A stretch of 64,000 bases of DNA, from the NCBI RefSeq assembly GCF_033958435.1, contig NC_134144.1, positions 14,874,010 to 14,938,009 on the forward strand, written 5' to 3'. Position numbers and translations under genes: made by a program. The stretch comes from Carettochelys insculpta (lineage: Eukaryota > Chordata > Testudines > Carettochelyidae). The notes beneath the pieces are model-generated. The model saw only the letters and a program-made list of their open reading frames with translations. It made no database searches and was not told where the DNA came from. Shown here in pieces: positions 23,001 to 34,660 of this stretch. Each line of letters starts with the position of its first letter. The stretch's first letter is position 1.

Positions 23001-23035
23001 ACGTGCATATTCAAGACAGATGCTAAAGTGCATGC
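20031..23035. other. Intergenic DNA downstream of SATB2
   Basis: No gene seen. It contains a short (GATT)4 run at 21931-21947 and old-repeat fragments of the kind GGGCCCTGATTCGGCAAAGC (about 21245) and GGGGCCTCATTTCAGGAAAG (about 22973), both probably from one dispersed palindromic family. Confidence 0.55.
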
Positions 23036-23360
23036 ACAGAGATTTTAAGGCCAGAAGGGACCATTAAATTATCTACTCCAGTCCTGTTGATCACAGGCCA
23101 TAGAGTTCACTGTAACTCCTGCATTGAACCAAGTCACTTGAGTTTAACTGGAGCATCTTTTACAAAAGCATCCATGCTAGATCAGAAGCCATTATGAGAT
23201 GGAAAATTCACCTCTTCCCATGATGGGTTGTTCGTAAGATCAGTCACTCTCACTGCTAATAATTTGTCACATTACAAAGTCAGATTTGTCTGTCTGTACC
23301 TTTAAGCCATTGGTTCTTGTTCTATTGGTCTCTGCCAGATTATGAGTCCTTTGATCACTG
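23036..23360 (-). mobile_element. CR1 LINE 3'-region fragment
   Basis: The run TTTTAAGGCCAGAAGGGACC, then ATCACAGGCCATAGAG, TCACTCTCACTGCTAATAAT and AGCCATTGGTTCTTGTTCTA follows the order of reverse-oriented CR1 copies common in birds and turtles. It is diverged and has no reading frame. Confidence 0.75.
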
Positions 23361-23952
23361 GTATGTTCTCCCTAGGATGGTACAGCTCTGAGCTGGGGCC
23401 TTCATGAACAAGTAAAATGTGTTGTACCTAGTTAAAGAAAAAAAATCAAGTTGTTTACTTATGAGCCACCTATTCTACACCCCAGGTAATGTTTCAAGGT
23501 AGTAATGGAGGTACCAGGTTTTTGTGAGATGAGAAGGTGGAAAGATATTTTTAAGATTTTGGCCAGTGAGAGCTGTAAGCTTTTCCTGGCTCTTTCCAAT
23601 TATTAGTTTGGCTTTCTTTGTTTTGAATGGATTTGAAATAAAATTTCAACTCACATTTTAAAAAAAAAAACAGATTTTTTTTGCAGGAGGACCTTTGACT
23701 AAAACAAAGAGATCCTGTGGCCTTTGAATTTTTTCGCAAAGAATTCCCCTTTGTGGCCAGCCATAATAAACAGTTTCATCTGGAAGAGCGAGAAAGGCAG
23801 ATGGGGGTATCTAGACAACTCATGTTGGCTACAGACATCGGAGAGAGGGAGCACAGCAGAAGACAGAGAATGTATGCTGTGTTCTGGGATTGGGTGTGAG
23901 GGTGTAGTAAGAGGGACATCAGCAGCAATGTGCTGGGGACAAGAATATGCTG

Positions 23953-24163
23953 AGGAGGGATAGCTCAGGGGTTTGAACATTGGCTTGCTAAACTTGGGGT
24001 TGTAAGCTCAACCCTTGTAGGGGGTCCAAGTAGGGATCTCGGGCAAAGTTGTTTTTTTTTAAAAAAAACCAAACCCTGTCAGAGATGGTGCTAGGTCCTT
24101 GCAGGAGACTGGACTTGTCAGCCTCTAGAGGACCTTTCCAGCTCTATGAGATAGGCATAGCTC
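23953..24163 (+). mobile_element. tRNA-derived SINE, Cry I type
   Basis: The head GGGATAGCTCAGGGGTTTGA contains a pol III A box (TAGCTCAGGGG). GGGTTGTAAGCTCAACCC, with a B-box-like GTTGTAAGCTCAA, follows about 40 bases later. The tail CCAGCTCTATGAGATAGG is of the LINE-derived type. This head and tail match what I know of the Cry I SINE (tRNA-Lys-derived) of cryptodiran turtles. A poly-T/poly-A stretch (about 24052-24068) interrupts the middle. Confidence 0.8.
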
Positions 24164-27100
24164 CATACATTACCTAGCAAAATCCATGTGAAAAGACAGT
24201 ACTGAAGTGGAAATAACTGCAGATCCTAAAGAGATTCCTGTGGAGATAAAACAATCTTCTCTGATCCTCAGTGTGGATTAGAGTATTTAATAGAGACCCA
24301 GAGCCTGGTACATTATTGTTGAAAGCAGCTCTGAGGAGGCTACTTCCCTTCTGTTTCTTGCACCGACTGTCTATAGCCAATAAAAAGTAATAGAAAAGCA
24401 TTTTCATTCCTTGGGCAATGTCCAAAATAGCTTGGCAGCATTGGATTTTTATTGACAAAGGCAGATCCCAAACAAGTGTTGAAACCCAACATATTGTTAA
24501 TGTATATTTTATATATGACTTAATTGTCTTTACTGTTATGGTAAAGCCCTCTGGTCCTGAGTGGGACCCCATTGTATTAAGCATCATACAAACCCATTAA
24601 AACAGACGATAATCTAAATGTAAGGAAGTGGCCAGCAGGAGGTTGTGTGTATGTAAATAATGGGTGACATAAACCAAAGTTCCATGGCTAAAGGATAACT
24701 CAAACCCCCACTCTGCATTGAGCTGTGGGTGGGCAGACCCCCCGGCGCCCTCAGGGAGCCCCACTGCACTGAATGGGACGCCATCTGCTTGGACCTCCTT
24801 TCAGGAGAAGTGCCTTAGGGGGGTCACATCTGTGGGTATGAAACAGCTTGGGTCTGGTTCTGAGCTCAGGATTATGGTGTAAATCAGGAGAAGATCTGGG
24901 GAGGTCAGTGGAAATCACATCAGCGTAAAATTAATAAGTGCTCCAAATCAGGCCCTTTCTTTCTTGAGCCGTAGTTCAAATCCCAGCAGAACTGAAACAG
25001 CCTTTTGTGGTAGATCCTTGGTCAATTTACCTATGGAAGCCACAGGCTTTCGATCTTTCTTCTCCTGGGTTTAACACCCTTGATTCTAACAGGAGTCAGT
25101 CTGGCTCACTGAATCCCATACCTGGGATGGGTGTTTCAGATGAGACCTCACAACATGGGGCTGCTCTGTGAGTGGGAGGGGGAGGGGGTCAGTAAAGGTT
25201 CCAACCCAATTTCTATAATAATGAGAATTTGAATCAGTCTCTCACCATCACTTACCCTTCTCACCTGCAAATCGGCTCACTTCTCTGCCCTGTCTGCCCT
25301 GTGTGGCCCTGGTGCCTGTGAACAGGGATTCCTTCGGGATGAAAGGGCTTATACAACTGTAAAATAGTCTATTACCACACACAGTAAACAAATCATCAGG
25401 GACGAAACATGCAGCAAAACATACTGTTCCCTGTCATGCAAGCCTTAAAAAGAATACATTAGTCTCAACTCTGTTAAACTGCTGTCATCGGGTCTGTAGC
25501 TGTCTTTTGCTTTAATGTGTGTGCTGCTTGTCTAGAAAACTGACATTTTAATGGACATGCATAATGTCGAGAGGGTTGGTGTGGCAGGACTGTTAAGTAT
25601 AAAGTTAAATGCTGATATTATACGAAAGGGCCAAACAGACCTGCAAGATCTTTGGTGAAAGCTGTTTCCTATTTCTCTCCCTTTGATCTCCACCACTCAC
25701 TCTTTTTCGTTGTGCATACGTCTTGGTATGCTGTAGAACTGTTGAACTAGCTTGAAATCGTGCTGCAGAAATGCCTGTCCCTCCCCCTTCACATGAGAAA
25801 CTGATCTGACCTGGCTATGCATAAAATAAGCAACAGTTGCGCACAGGAAATGTAAGTACTCCATGCCACTCTGTTGTGTTTTTCAAAAGAAGTAAAGTAA
25901 ACACGCTTGTCTCAGTGTTACAAGAAAAGGGATACTCACAATACTGGTGAGTTATATTGAAATGAATCTGCTATTGGTTTACTAAATGCAGAAGAAGATA
26001 ACCTAGGCCAAATTTGACCCATATATTCTTTACAAATGGAAACTTAAGTTACAAACTGTTGCTGTATCTTGATCCTGACTCCATCTAAGTTAATGGAGAT
26101 GTTTCCTTGGACACCAGTGGGAGCAGACCTGTAGGTTTTTTGTTTTTTGTTTTTTTGTTTTTTTTGTATGTTCATGTTGTTCCCTGGCAGCACACAAATT
26201 AGCTCAGGGCTCAGAAGGATGATGGGTGTTTTTAATTCTCCGTAGTGTCCCACTCCACCAAGGAAATAAAACCAAGTGCTGTCTTTACGATATCAAAGCT
26301 TAGGAGGTGGGGGAGTGTCTCAGACTGGCTTGCCCAGCCCAGCCCTACTCAGTCAGCCCCCACCTGTGTGGTAATTAACTGTCTCTCAGTCTGAGGGGAG
26401 ACTGTGGCAAACACCTGAGCCACATAACATGAAGGCTACAGTAAGAAGAAGCTGTGATAGGAGCCATGGGCTGTAGTGCAGGTTCCTGTAGGATAGGAAG
26501 CCTTGCGCTAGGGCTGATAGGAAATAGGGCTGTGAAGCTGCTGGAGTTCCTGAGGTAATGGGAGCTTGTGAGGCCAAAGAAAGTGAGAATCAGCTTGAGG
26601 TGTCTCATTTGTTAGATGCATCTAAGCTGGACTTCTGTTACCCAGGCAGGAGATGGTCTGTCAAGGCGGGCTGGCTGGAGCACCGTTGCTGAGGTGGGGG
26701 CTGTGGAGGAAGAAGAGGAAACACTCAAGGGACTGAGCTCCACAACACTTTCACCCTGTTGCTGTGGCGGTGAGTGGAACTGTTTCCTGGGGCTTCCAAA
26801 GGGGAATGCTGGTCTGTGGTGCCCCAGCCCATGGCTGGAGGGACCCAGGAGGGCTAGCAGGACAAGCAGTGTGGTGGCTGTGTGCTAAAGGAGGTCAGGC
26901 TGTGTGCAGTTTGCCTCTTGTTGTTGCCTTTTATGTGGCACTTCTCCATAATGCAAAGCAAAGGCATGGGTGTCCTTTTAGCATAAGGCTGCACTTGATA
27001 AGCTGAAGATCTGGTGAGACAGCCTTGGCATGGTGTGCCCAGGAGCGCCACTGAGGCAACAGGCTTTTTCTTCTTCATCAGTACTGGCGCCTCATGACAC

Positions 27101-27740
27101 TGCCTGGCCCCGTGGCCGGTGGGCCCTGCACAAGGCCTGTAACAAATGGCAATGCAGAATAAGTTGTGCCCTTCCCCGCCCCCAAGCAGAGCTGGTTCCA
27201 GTCAACCCTCCTTTTTGAGGCACCTCAGCAGAGCAACATGGCCTGATGGTGCTGTCAGGGGCTACCTCTGTCACAGCCCTTCCTCGCTCGCACTACCTCC
27301 CTCCCGCTGATGGCTAAAGGAGGAGTAGTTGGCTTTGTAAATGTCTCTTCGAAAAGACTGTGTGAATTCAGCATTCACCAAAGGTGCCCAGCTAGCAGCT
27401 CTGGAGAGGGACATCCTGTACCAGGCTGTCCAAACATACAGCGCCTAAACCGTGTCCTATCAGCTCCCTCTCCACTATTTTCCCAATGGCTGAAATGTTG
27501 AATTTCCACCCCCATGGGAAATTCTGAAATTTGGGTTAGTCTTGGACGAAAGGTCCAAACCTCCAAATGTTGCAAAATAAAATATTTTAAAGGTGTCTTG
27601 TTTTGACTTTGTTGTTACAAGACAACATGAGCTGAAGCTACACAGTCAAAATGAAACATCCTGAACGTATTGAAGTCATGATGATGTCGATAAGTTCCCG
27701 TGGAATATTCAGAAGAAAACCGTTCTGTCAGAAAACTTGT
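24164..27740. other. Intergenic DNA without gene
   Basis: Contains an old palindromic repeat fragment at about 24858-24957 (TTATGGTGTAAATCAGGAG and ATCACATCAGCGTAAAATTA), a T-rich run at about 26134-26166, and a GC-richer block at 26280-27500 whose origin I cannot name. Open frames in that block lack recognisable domains. Confidence 0.5.
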
Positions 27741-27957
27741 GACCAGCTCTAGTGGATAGAACACTGGACTGAGACTTGTGAGATCTGGGTCCCAGTCAGA
27801 GTTCTGCCACTGACCTGCTGGGTAGCCTTGGGCAAGTCACATCACTGCTCCGTGCCTCAGTTTCCCTATTTGTAAAAGGAGGATAATGATGCATCAACTT
27901 TGTAAAGCATTTGAGTTATACTAATCCAAACAGCTAGATATTAGTATTATTAGTTTA
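27741..27957 (+). repeat. MIR-type SINE
   Basis: Reads AGTGGATAGAACACTGGACT, TTCTGCCACTGACCTGCTGG, CTTGGGCAAGTCACATCACT, CGTGCCTCAGTTTCCCTATT and TGTAAAAGGAGGATAATGAT, the ordered modules of MIR/CORE-SINE from the tRNA-like head through the core. Confidence 0.85.
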
Positions 27958-29140
27958 TTACTACTAGTTAGTCAGTTAAGTTGGTGGTGACTTTTGAGAG
28001 GTGGACTCTTGTTTCTTGGGGAACTGGTGTGAAAAATCATCAAACTCTTTTGCAATAGTTTACAAATCTGAACAAGTTTCAGGTTCTGGATTGCGTTTTA
28101 ACTTACCACCTGGAGTTGAAAGGTCCAATGTCTCCTTACCAAGACATAGCTAAATTTGTATTCTTAAGTCATTCCTTTAAGACCTTACTTGGAAAGGAGA
28201 CCATGTCTCCTTACTTCAAATCTCAGAAATAAAAACACCTGGGAAGCCAAAGAAATGCAGTCCATGTACTGTACGTCTGTTATCCAGAATTTCCTGTTAC
28301 CTGGAACATATTCCCAGTTAGCTCTTAATTCCCTCCAAAATTCTCTTGATTATCTGAAACCTCAGTTGCTCATATTCAGTGAGAAGACAATAGCTAGCTA
28401 AAGTAGGGTGTACTCATCTTAATGTCTGATATTTTGGTATGTGTAGCTTTGTTTTTGTATGACTTTCTCTCTGACTTCCAACAATTGAATTCATTGCTAT
28501 ATTCCATTTCTGTCCAAGGTGGCATCCTTTAACCTGTGTAAGAATCACTTCTAGGTGCCAGCATTACAAGTAAACATCAAAAGGGGCCCTCATACAACTG
28601 TTTATAACTGAGATGTCTTTTGGATTGCATATGCTGTCAAGTGGGCCATGTACATTCTCTTAGCTTCAGGGAGAGTTTGGCTCCACTGAAATCAAAGGGA
28701 GCTTGACCATATGTTTCAATGGGATCAGATATTGGCCTTTAAAATGAGTGGTGCTTTTAATTGGAAGGATGCCTCAGACCAGCAGCCTGCATTGGTGGTA
28801 GTTCTATTCTAAGGGCTCCATTCTGCTTCATCTCCACTGGCCTGTGTTGGTTGAGGAGAGTGGAAAGTGCCAACCTATTCTTGGGTGGGTGGGTGGCAGG
28901 AAGCCAGACTCTGGGTGCACTCTGCTTCCCAAGAGTCCACGGGGAGAGCAGTAGCACTGCCAATGACATGAGGGCCCCCCAAAGGTGCAAGTGGGGGAGC
29001 ATTTTTGGGCCTTGGCCCTGCCTGTCTAAGCTCTGTGCTTGTGCTGCACCTCCAAGTAGGAAATGTAGGTGAGAGTTCTATCTAAGCTTCCCAGCAGTGC
29101 CCACGCAGCCTCCTGTAGCATAGGGATCACCTAGAGTGTC
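27958..29140. other. Intergenic DNA without gene
   Basis: No recognised gene or repeat apart from an old fragment at about 28676-28745 (ACTGAAATCAAAGGGAGCTT). Confidence 0.5.
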
Positions 29141-29202
29141 TGGAAAATGTAAGTTTAATTCCCTACCTGCTGCAGACTTACTGTGTGACTGCAGCAAGTC
29201 AA
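29140..29202 (+). repeat. MIR SINE, left part, split by a PLE insertion
   Basis: TTAATTCCCTACCTGCTGCA and CTGTGTGACTGCAGCAAGTC correspond to the MIR middle. The next expected MIR module (TGCCTCAG, TGTAAAATGGGG) appears only at about 30039-30066, on the far side of the Penelope-like element. Confidence 0.65.
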
Positions 29203-30040
29203 GTATCGGAGGGGTAGCCGTGTTAGTCTGGATATGTAACAGCAACGAAGGGTCCTGTGGCACCTTATAGACTAACAGAAAAGTTTTGAGCATGAGCTTC
29301 CATGACCACAGACTCGCTTCATCAGATGCTGGTCTTGGAAATCTGCAGGGCCAGGTATAAATAAGCCAGAGCAATGGTGGGGATAACAAGGTTAGCTCAG
29401 TCAGCAAGGGTGAGGCTTACTGCCAGCAGTTGATCTGGAGGTGTGAAAACCAAGGGAGGGGAAGCTGCTTTTGTATTTAGCCAGCCATTCACAGTCTTTG
29501 TTTAAGCCAGAGCTGAGGGCGTCAAATTTGCAGATGAATTGTAGCTCAGAAATTTCTCTTTGGAGTCTGGTCCTGAATTTTTTTGCTGCAGGATAGCTAC
29601 TTTTAAGTCTGCTACTGTGTAGCCTGGGAGATTGAAGTGCTCTCCTACGGGTTTTTGTATATTGCCATTTCTGATATCTGATTTGTGTACGTTTATTCTT
29701 TTACGTAGAGACTGTCCAGTTTGTCCGATGTATATAGCAGAGGGGCATTGCTGGCACATGATGGCATAAATTATATTGGTAGATGTGCAGCTGAATGAAC
29801 CCACGATGGTGTGGCTGACCTGGTTAGGTCCTGTAATGGTGTTGCTGGTGTAGATATGTGGGCAGAGCTGGCAACGAGGTTTGTTGCATGGATGGGTCCC
29901 TGAGTTAAAGTGACTGTGGTCCAGTGTATAGTTGTTGGTTAGGATTTGCTTCAGGTTGTCAGGTTGTCTGTGGGCAAGGACTGGTCTGCCTCCCAAGGCC
30001 TGTGAAAGTGGGGGATCATTGTCCAGGATGGGTTGGTGCC
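29203..30040 (-). mobile_element. Penelope-like element, 5'-truncated
   Basis: On the minus strand this has the end of a PLE coding region with a GIY-YIG endonuclease followed by a non-coding tail. The tail contains TCCTGTGGCACCTTATAGAC and GCTTCATCAGATGCTGG, and terminates at GTATCGGAGGGGTAGCCGTG. The same tail occurs at 58826 and 60075. About 840 bp remain, and the reverse transcriptase is missing. It sits inside a MIR SINE. Confidence 0.85.
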
Positions 30041-30044
30041 TCAG
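29502..30044 (-). pseudogene. PLE GIY-YIG endonuclease C-terminal part
   Basis: The minus frame includes HQPILDNDPPLSQALG and GGRPVLAHRQPDNLKQIL (the linker after the RT). A cysteine-rich zinc motif CNKPRCQLC follows, then the endonuclease core IIYAIMCQQC, AIYIGQTGQSLRKRIN and a histidine soon after. These are the GIY-YIG features of Penelope-like retrotransposons, closest by eye to the Neptune type. The frame from 29996 to 29502 is open for 164 codons, but the protein has lost its N-terminal RT. Confidence 0.88.
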
Positions 30045-30075
30045 TTCCTAACCTGTAAAATGGGGGGTCAGAGTC
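30036..30075 (+). repeat. MIR SINE, right part
   Basis: TGCCTCAGTTCCTAACCTGT followed by AAAATGGGG continues the MIR begun at 29140-29202. Confidence 0.6.
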
Positions 30076-33000
30076 TCTCGTTCTGTGCAGAGATTACAAG
30101 GCCCTGATCTCAGCACCACTGACAAATTTGTAAAATGTGAGCCCTACGGGTCAAAATTAATCCCATGCATTTAAGGCAATAAATCCAGCCCCAGCAGCCA
30201 TGTTCTCTTATTGGGCTGCAGCATACTGCAGCGTGAGTTAATGTCAAAGTGTGGGCTAGTAGCATTTATTTAGTGTTTCCTTGCTCTGGTGGATTTATGT
30301 CCTGCCCCTTGATGGTGTAAGCAGGACTTGTGGAGTGCTTGCCTTACTCCACTGTTTTTTACCATATGCAATACGACACGCTTCCATTCTGACTGTAGCA
30401 GAAGCATCACTTCCAGTAGCTGGCCTCTCTCACAGCATTAGGGAATGGACTGCATGCAGCAGGTCCCTCAAACACATGGACTATGAAGCCAAACTGTGCA
30501 AGGGCATCTTGAGGAAATACCACCTGAAAAGCTTCCTCAGCATGGAAGGGAGTAAACAGGCTGCGCCATGGAAGTCACCATAATGGGAAACAGTCATGAC
30601 TTACTAGGCTGCTTCTAACTTGGAAGGTGACTGGCGTTATTAACTTAAAGGTCTAGAGATGAAGAAACCTGGGTGGGCAGTGGAGCGGATACAAAAGGAT
30701 AGCACAGCTAGTCAAAACACCTGGCTGTTTTCCAAATCTAATGAACCCCAGTATAATGCGGGTGGATAAGCAGCATTCGGGGGGGTGGGTTGGGCACTGC
30801 TTCCACACAGGCACCAAATACAGGTTAAATCTCTCCGATCCGGCATCCTTGAGACCTGACCGGTGCAATGCAAGGACTAAGATGGCAACTCGTTGAATTT
30901 GATGTTAAATGTCTGTTACAATAAAGTCCCTCAAAGAAAAGAGGCCCAACCCCAGAAGCCACAAAGGAGTCTAAAATGGAGGTGGTTTTTTTGCATGAGG
31001 GAGGAGCCAACAGAGATCGGATTGCTGGAAGTGAGAGACTTAAATGGCAGCAGAACTAGACGAGACCTGGAACGGGCGAACAGGCTCTCAGAAGTGAAGG
31101 GGTGGCAGAAGCCCAGTGGCAGAGCTGAGATTAGACTGTAGGTCACCTAAATCCCAATCCAATGCCCTAATTATGGGGCCGTGCTGCCCTCCAGCTCTAG
31201 TTCACCATCCCATCCCAAGGGCTGCAGTCAGTGTAACACTAATTTAGATGGTCCTAGAGTCATACCAAAGTGCTTGGAGGGTGGGTGAAGACTTGCCCAG
31301 CTCCTGGACGAGTTAGGCAGCTCCAAGCTGCCAAAAGGAGCGGGATAGGGCAGCTTGCCATCAGCCCACCCAGAAAGTGCCCCCCCGCATGCAGCATTCT
31401 GGGCTGCCAGGAGCATATTGTGTAGAGTTCTAAAGGGCTGGGGCACCAGCCACTGTCAGTCTGGTGGTGGCAGCAGCCAGGAGCCTTGGACCCTTTGAGT
31501 CCCTGCGGCCCTGAGCAACTGTTCCCTTTGTCCCCACCCGTCCTGTTGGTGTGTCTGCCAATGTGCTCCTCTAAACTGGGCCATGAGCTTCTAATTCTGT
31601 GCCGTTTGCACTGTCTCTTCCAACCTCACCTTAATCTCTCTCTAGTGGCTGCATTAGAAATCAAAGAATAAGCTGTCTGCTTGCGTAGATTACTCCAGGG
31701 GCATCAGTTCAGCTAAATCAGTTTATAGCTGCAGAGAATTTGGCCCTCTGATCTTCAGGTTAAAATTGTAGGGCTGAATTCTGATTCCATGGAAGTAACT
31801 ACAAAACATGTTGTCTTCAATAGCACCTGGATTGGGTCTTCGAATGGAGCACTGTGTACTTTATTGTCAAAACTTGAAGACCTTTGCTCCTTTCCAGGAT
31901 ACTGGACCTTTCAGAAGGTACAAGTGTGTGAAGATGGAAAGGTAGGTTCATATCAGTCTTTTAAAACTGCATTTGTCTTATAAATAATATCTCTGTGCTT
32001 GTTGTCTTAATTCCAGTCTGGACATCACACATTGATCTAAATATTCCTCCTTAACGGATCAATTTACATTAGGAGATGACTATTCTTGTGTTGCTATTCA
32101 TCATATTGAAAGAAGAAGAAAATGTTTAGTTACTGGCTCAAATCCATTAGATGAGCCTCTGAATTTTGCTGTCAGTCAACAATTCAGCTTATGCCTTGGA
32201 CAATTTTTGGCTCAAACTCCTAGAAACTATCACCCTGCCCCACACGCTCTTGACATCCTCCTTCAATGAGCTCTTTCGCAGCATCCAACTTGCTAAGGCT
32301 GCTGACAGAACACTTTCCGCTGATGCGCACGTGAAGGAAATTTGCAAAATCCTAGGACTGCCCAAATGGAAGGGGTTTCCAAGATCTGTCTGGAGTCAAG
32401 TTTCCGAAAAGGAACCTTCTCCTTTTACCATTGGGCTGCTTGATGGAATGTGACAGTCTCTAGGTAGAAAGAGATGGAAAAATGGAGGTTGTGCAGTTTG
32501 TTTCTTCATATGTGAGATCACTGTCTCAAAGTGGCCTGGATTTCGGGGCAAATGGGGAAGGTTTGTACGATGCCTTGCTGTTCTTCAACCTCTTCAGTTA
32601 CTGCTGTAGTGGACCTCAAGAGATCTTTAGTGACTTTTGATGAGGCTTAATCTTTTGTCCAAATGAAGTCGGATCTGAAGACAGAAAGGTGGTGAGCTGG
32701 AAGATAAAGCACCTCTTGCAAGGTACCACAATACCAGGACTTTAAGGAGTAAGTTCTTAGTCAATTTGAACAGAGGGAGGCAGTCCTAAACCTCATGTTT
32801 TGTAGGAAAAGTAGAGGGGAATCTCTGCTTTCAGTGACTAAACCTGCAGCCAGTGATCATTCGGGCAGGGGGCTCCCTTCTGAATTTTTCCCTAAAGAGA
32901 ACGGTCACCCAGACCTGGGCTGTGGGAATATAAATAGTAACAGCCTGGGACCTCTTGAATTTAACTGTATGGGGTGCTAGGACTACTGAAAGCTCCTGGA

Positions 33001-33221
33001 CAGCCATCTGCCTCCAACCAGAATCACCTGTGGCCACTGCAGGGGCAGCAAGTGTAGCAGATGCAGAAGGGAGTAAGCTTTTCCCACTATGGACTCTGTT
33101 ACCACCTCACCAAAGCTGAAGTTTCCAAAATTGGCAGCTTATGCCCGGGCCTTTTAATCCAGGAGTGTGGTGACCATTATGCACCTTCACTTGAACAGAG
33201 TGGACTGAACTTGTCCGTGGT
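30076..33221. other. Intergenic DNA without gene
   Basis: A reverse MIR fragment lies at about 31095-31190 (CCCAGTGGCAGAGCTGAGAT, CCAATCCAATGCCC). The open frame at 32166-32453 (95 codons) has no family resemblance, no splice context and no upstream signal that I can see, so I leave it uncalled. Confidence 0.5.
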
Positions 33222-33555
33222 TACCCTGGATCAGACCAGAGTCAATCTTGCCCAATATCTGCCTCTGACAGTGACCTGTACCAAAACTTCAGGGGGAGTG
33301 TACATAATAGGTATCATGGAGTGATTCACCCCGTCTTCCACTCACAGCTTCTGGTTTAGGGTCACCCTATTCATGAGGTTCTCTTCCTGACGTTTGGCTA
33401 CTAGCCACTGATGGGCCTTTTCTGCATGGATTTATCTAATTCTTTCTTGAATCCAGTTATGTTTTTTTGGCCATCCTCTGCCAATGAATTCCACAGGTCA
33501 GTTCTGCATTTTGTGACGAAGTCTCTTGACAGCTACTCAATAATGAATAGGACGT
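33222..33555 (-). mobile_element. CR1 LINE 3' end, copy A
   Basis: The left edge CCCTGGATCAGACCAGAGTC, then CAATATCTGCCTCTGACAGT, ACTCACAGCTTCTGGTTTAG and AATTCCACAGGTCAGTTCTG, gives the ordered 3' end of a CR1 in reverse orientation. Heavily diverged and non-coding. Confidence 0.75.
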
Positions 33556-33821
33556 CTTCATGTCACTCTCCTATTTGTGAGTCCATTGGTGGCTGATCAG
33601 CCTGATCCTGGAGCTGCCGATCTTATCAGAGAAGGGGCAGCGATTGGAGTGGGGTGGGGCAGTTTTTGACACTCTTTTCTTTTTCTCCACCTCTCCTCGT
33701 CGGCCCTGTGGCAGGACCCCTCAGACGGCACCACCCCATCACGGATTACTGCTCTTCACTGGGGAAGGTCTTGGGCAAGGTTCTGCCAAGTGTGGGCACT
33801 GATCTGTACTTCTTCATGTGG

Positions 33822-34215
33822 TTTGAATCCAGTTATATTTTTGGCCATCCCCTGGCAATGTATTGCACAGGTTAGTTGTGCATTTTGTGAAGTATGTCCT
33901 CCTGTTCATAATAAACCCATTGCCTAGTCATTTATTGGATGACCCCAGATTTTTGTATTAAGGGAAAGGGAAAATAACACCTATTTGCTTTCTCCACAAT
34001 TCTGTCTCAGTCTTCCCGCCCCCCTGCCCTGGTCATCTCTTTTCTAAGCTGAACAGCAACAACCCAAATCTTTTTAGTTTCTCCTGGCCTAGAAGCTATT
34101 CAGTACCCTCGACCATTTCTGGTGCCCTTCTCTGAACTCTTTCCAGTTCCGTTCTCTTTTTTGCAATGGGGTGGGCAGAACTGCACACAGTATTCAAGGT
34201 ATGTGGACACCAGGG
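33822..34215 (-). mobile_element. CR1 LINE fragment, copy B
   Basis: Repeats part of copy A (TTTGAATCCAGTTATATTTT, GTATTGCACAGGTTAG), then continues through CTCTGAACTCTTTCCAGTTC and CTGCACACAGTATTCAAGGT, the reverse-strand signature of the CR1 RT C-terminus. The 33449-33520 and 33827-33895 segments are parallel copies. The 270 bp between copies A and B are unidentified. Confidence 0.75.
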
Positions 34216-34594
34216 ATTAATATGGTAGCATTATGATATCTTATTTTCCACCCCTTTCCTGATAGCTGCTCATAGGCTCTGACTGCCATTGCACAGTCAG
34301 CATCTGAGAAAGGTCCATAGCGCTTGTCTATTTCAGAGGGCTTGTGATGAGTTGTGCAGTGCTGCATAGCCTCACATCTTAGCAGAGGAGGATCAGATGT
34401 TGAACCCACTCCCGCATTGTTTGTCAGGCTTCCAAGCTATTTTGGTACCTGCCTTTTAAATCCCAGGCCAGTACATGCTGTGGATTAACTGTGCCTGGGG
34501 TATATGCTCTCCAGAACAACCCTGTACATTTGTGAGGCCCTCAGTGGAAGGAACCACACAGCGCTTCAGGCATGTGACCCAAACAAGTTTCACA

Positions 34595-34660
34595 TCCTGC
34601 TTTGGAGGGATTAAGACTTTCCTATTTACAGATGGGAAACTGAGGCACTGAGCTATTAAG
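34595..34660 (-). repeat. MIR fragment, reverse orientation
   Basis: CTATTTACAGATGGGAAACTG then AGGCACTGAGCTATTAAGGA corresponds to reverse-oriented MIR core. Confidence 0.6.

Noticed and set aside
23953..24025. A tRNA gene
   Set aside because: The A and B boxes belong to a SINE head. The cloverleaf is not completed and SINE body and tail follow.
26616..27006. GC-rich open frames as a possible gene
   Set aside because: Overlapping frames on both strands with no conserved motif. More likely a GC-rich repeat or chance.
32166..32453. 95-codon open frame that looks protein-like
   Set aside because: No family recognised, no splice sites flanking, and no promoter or poly(A) evidence.
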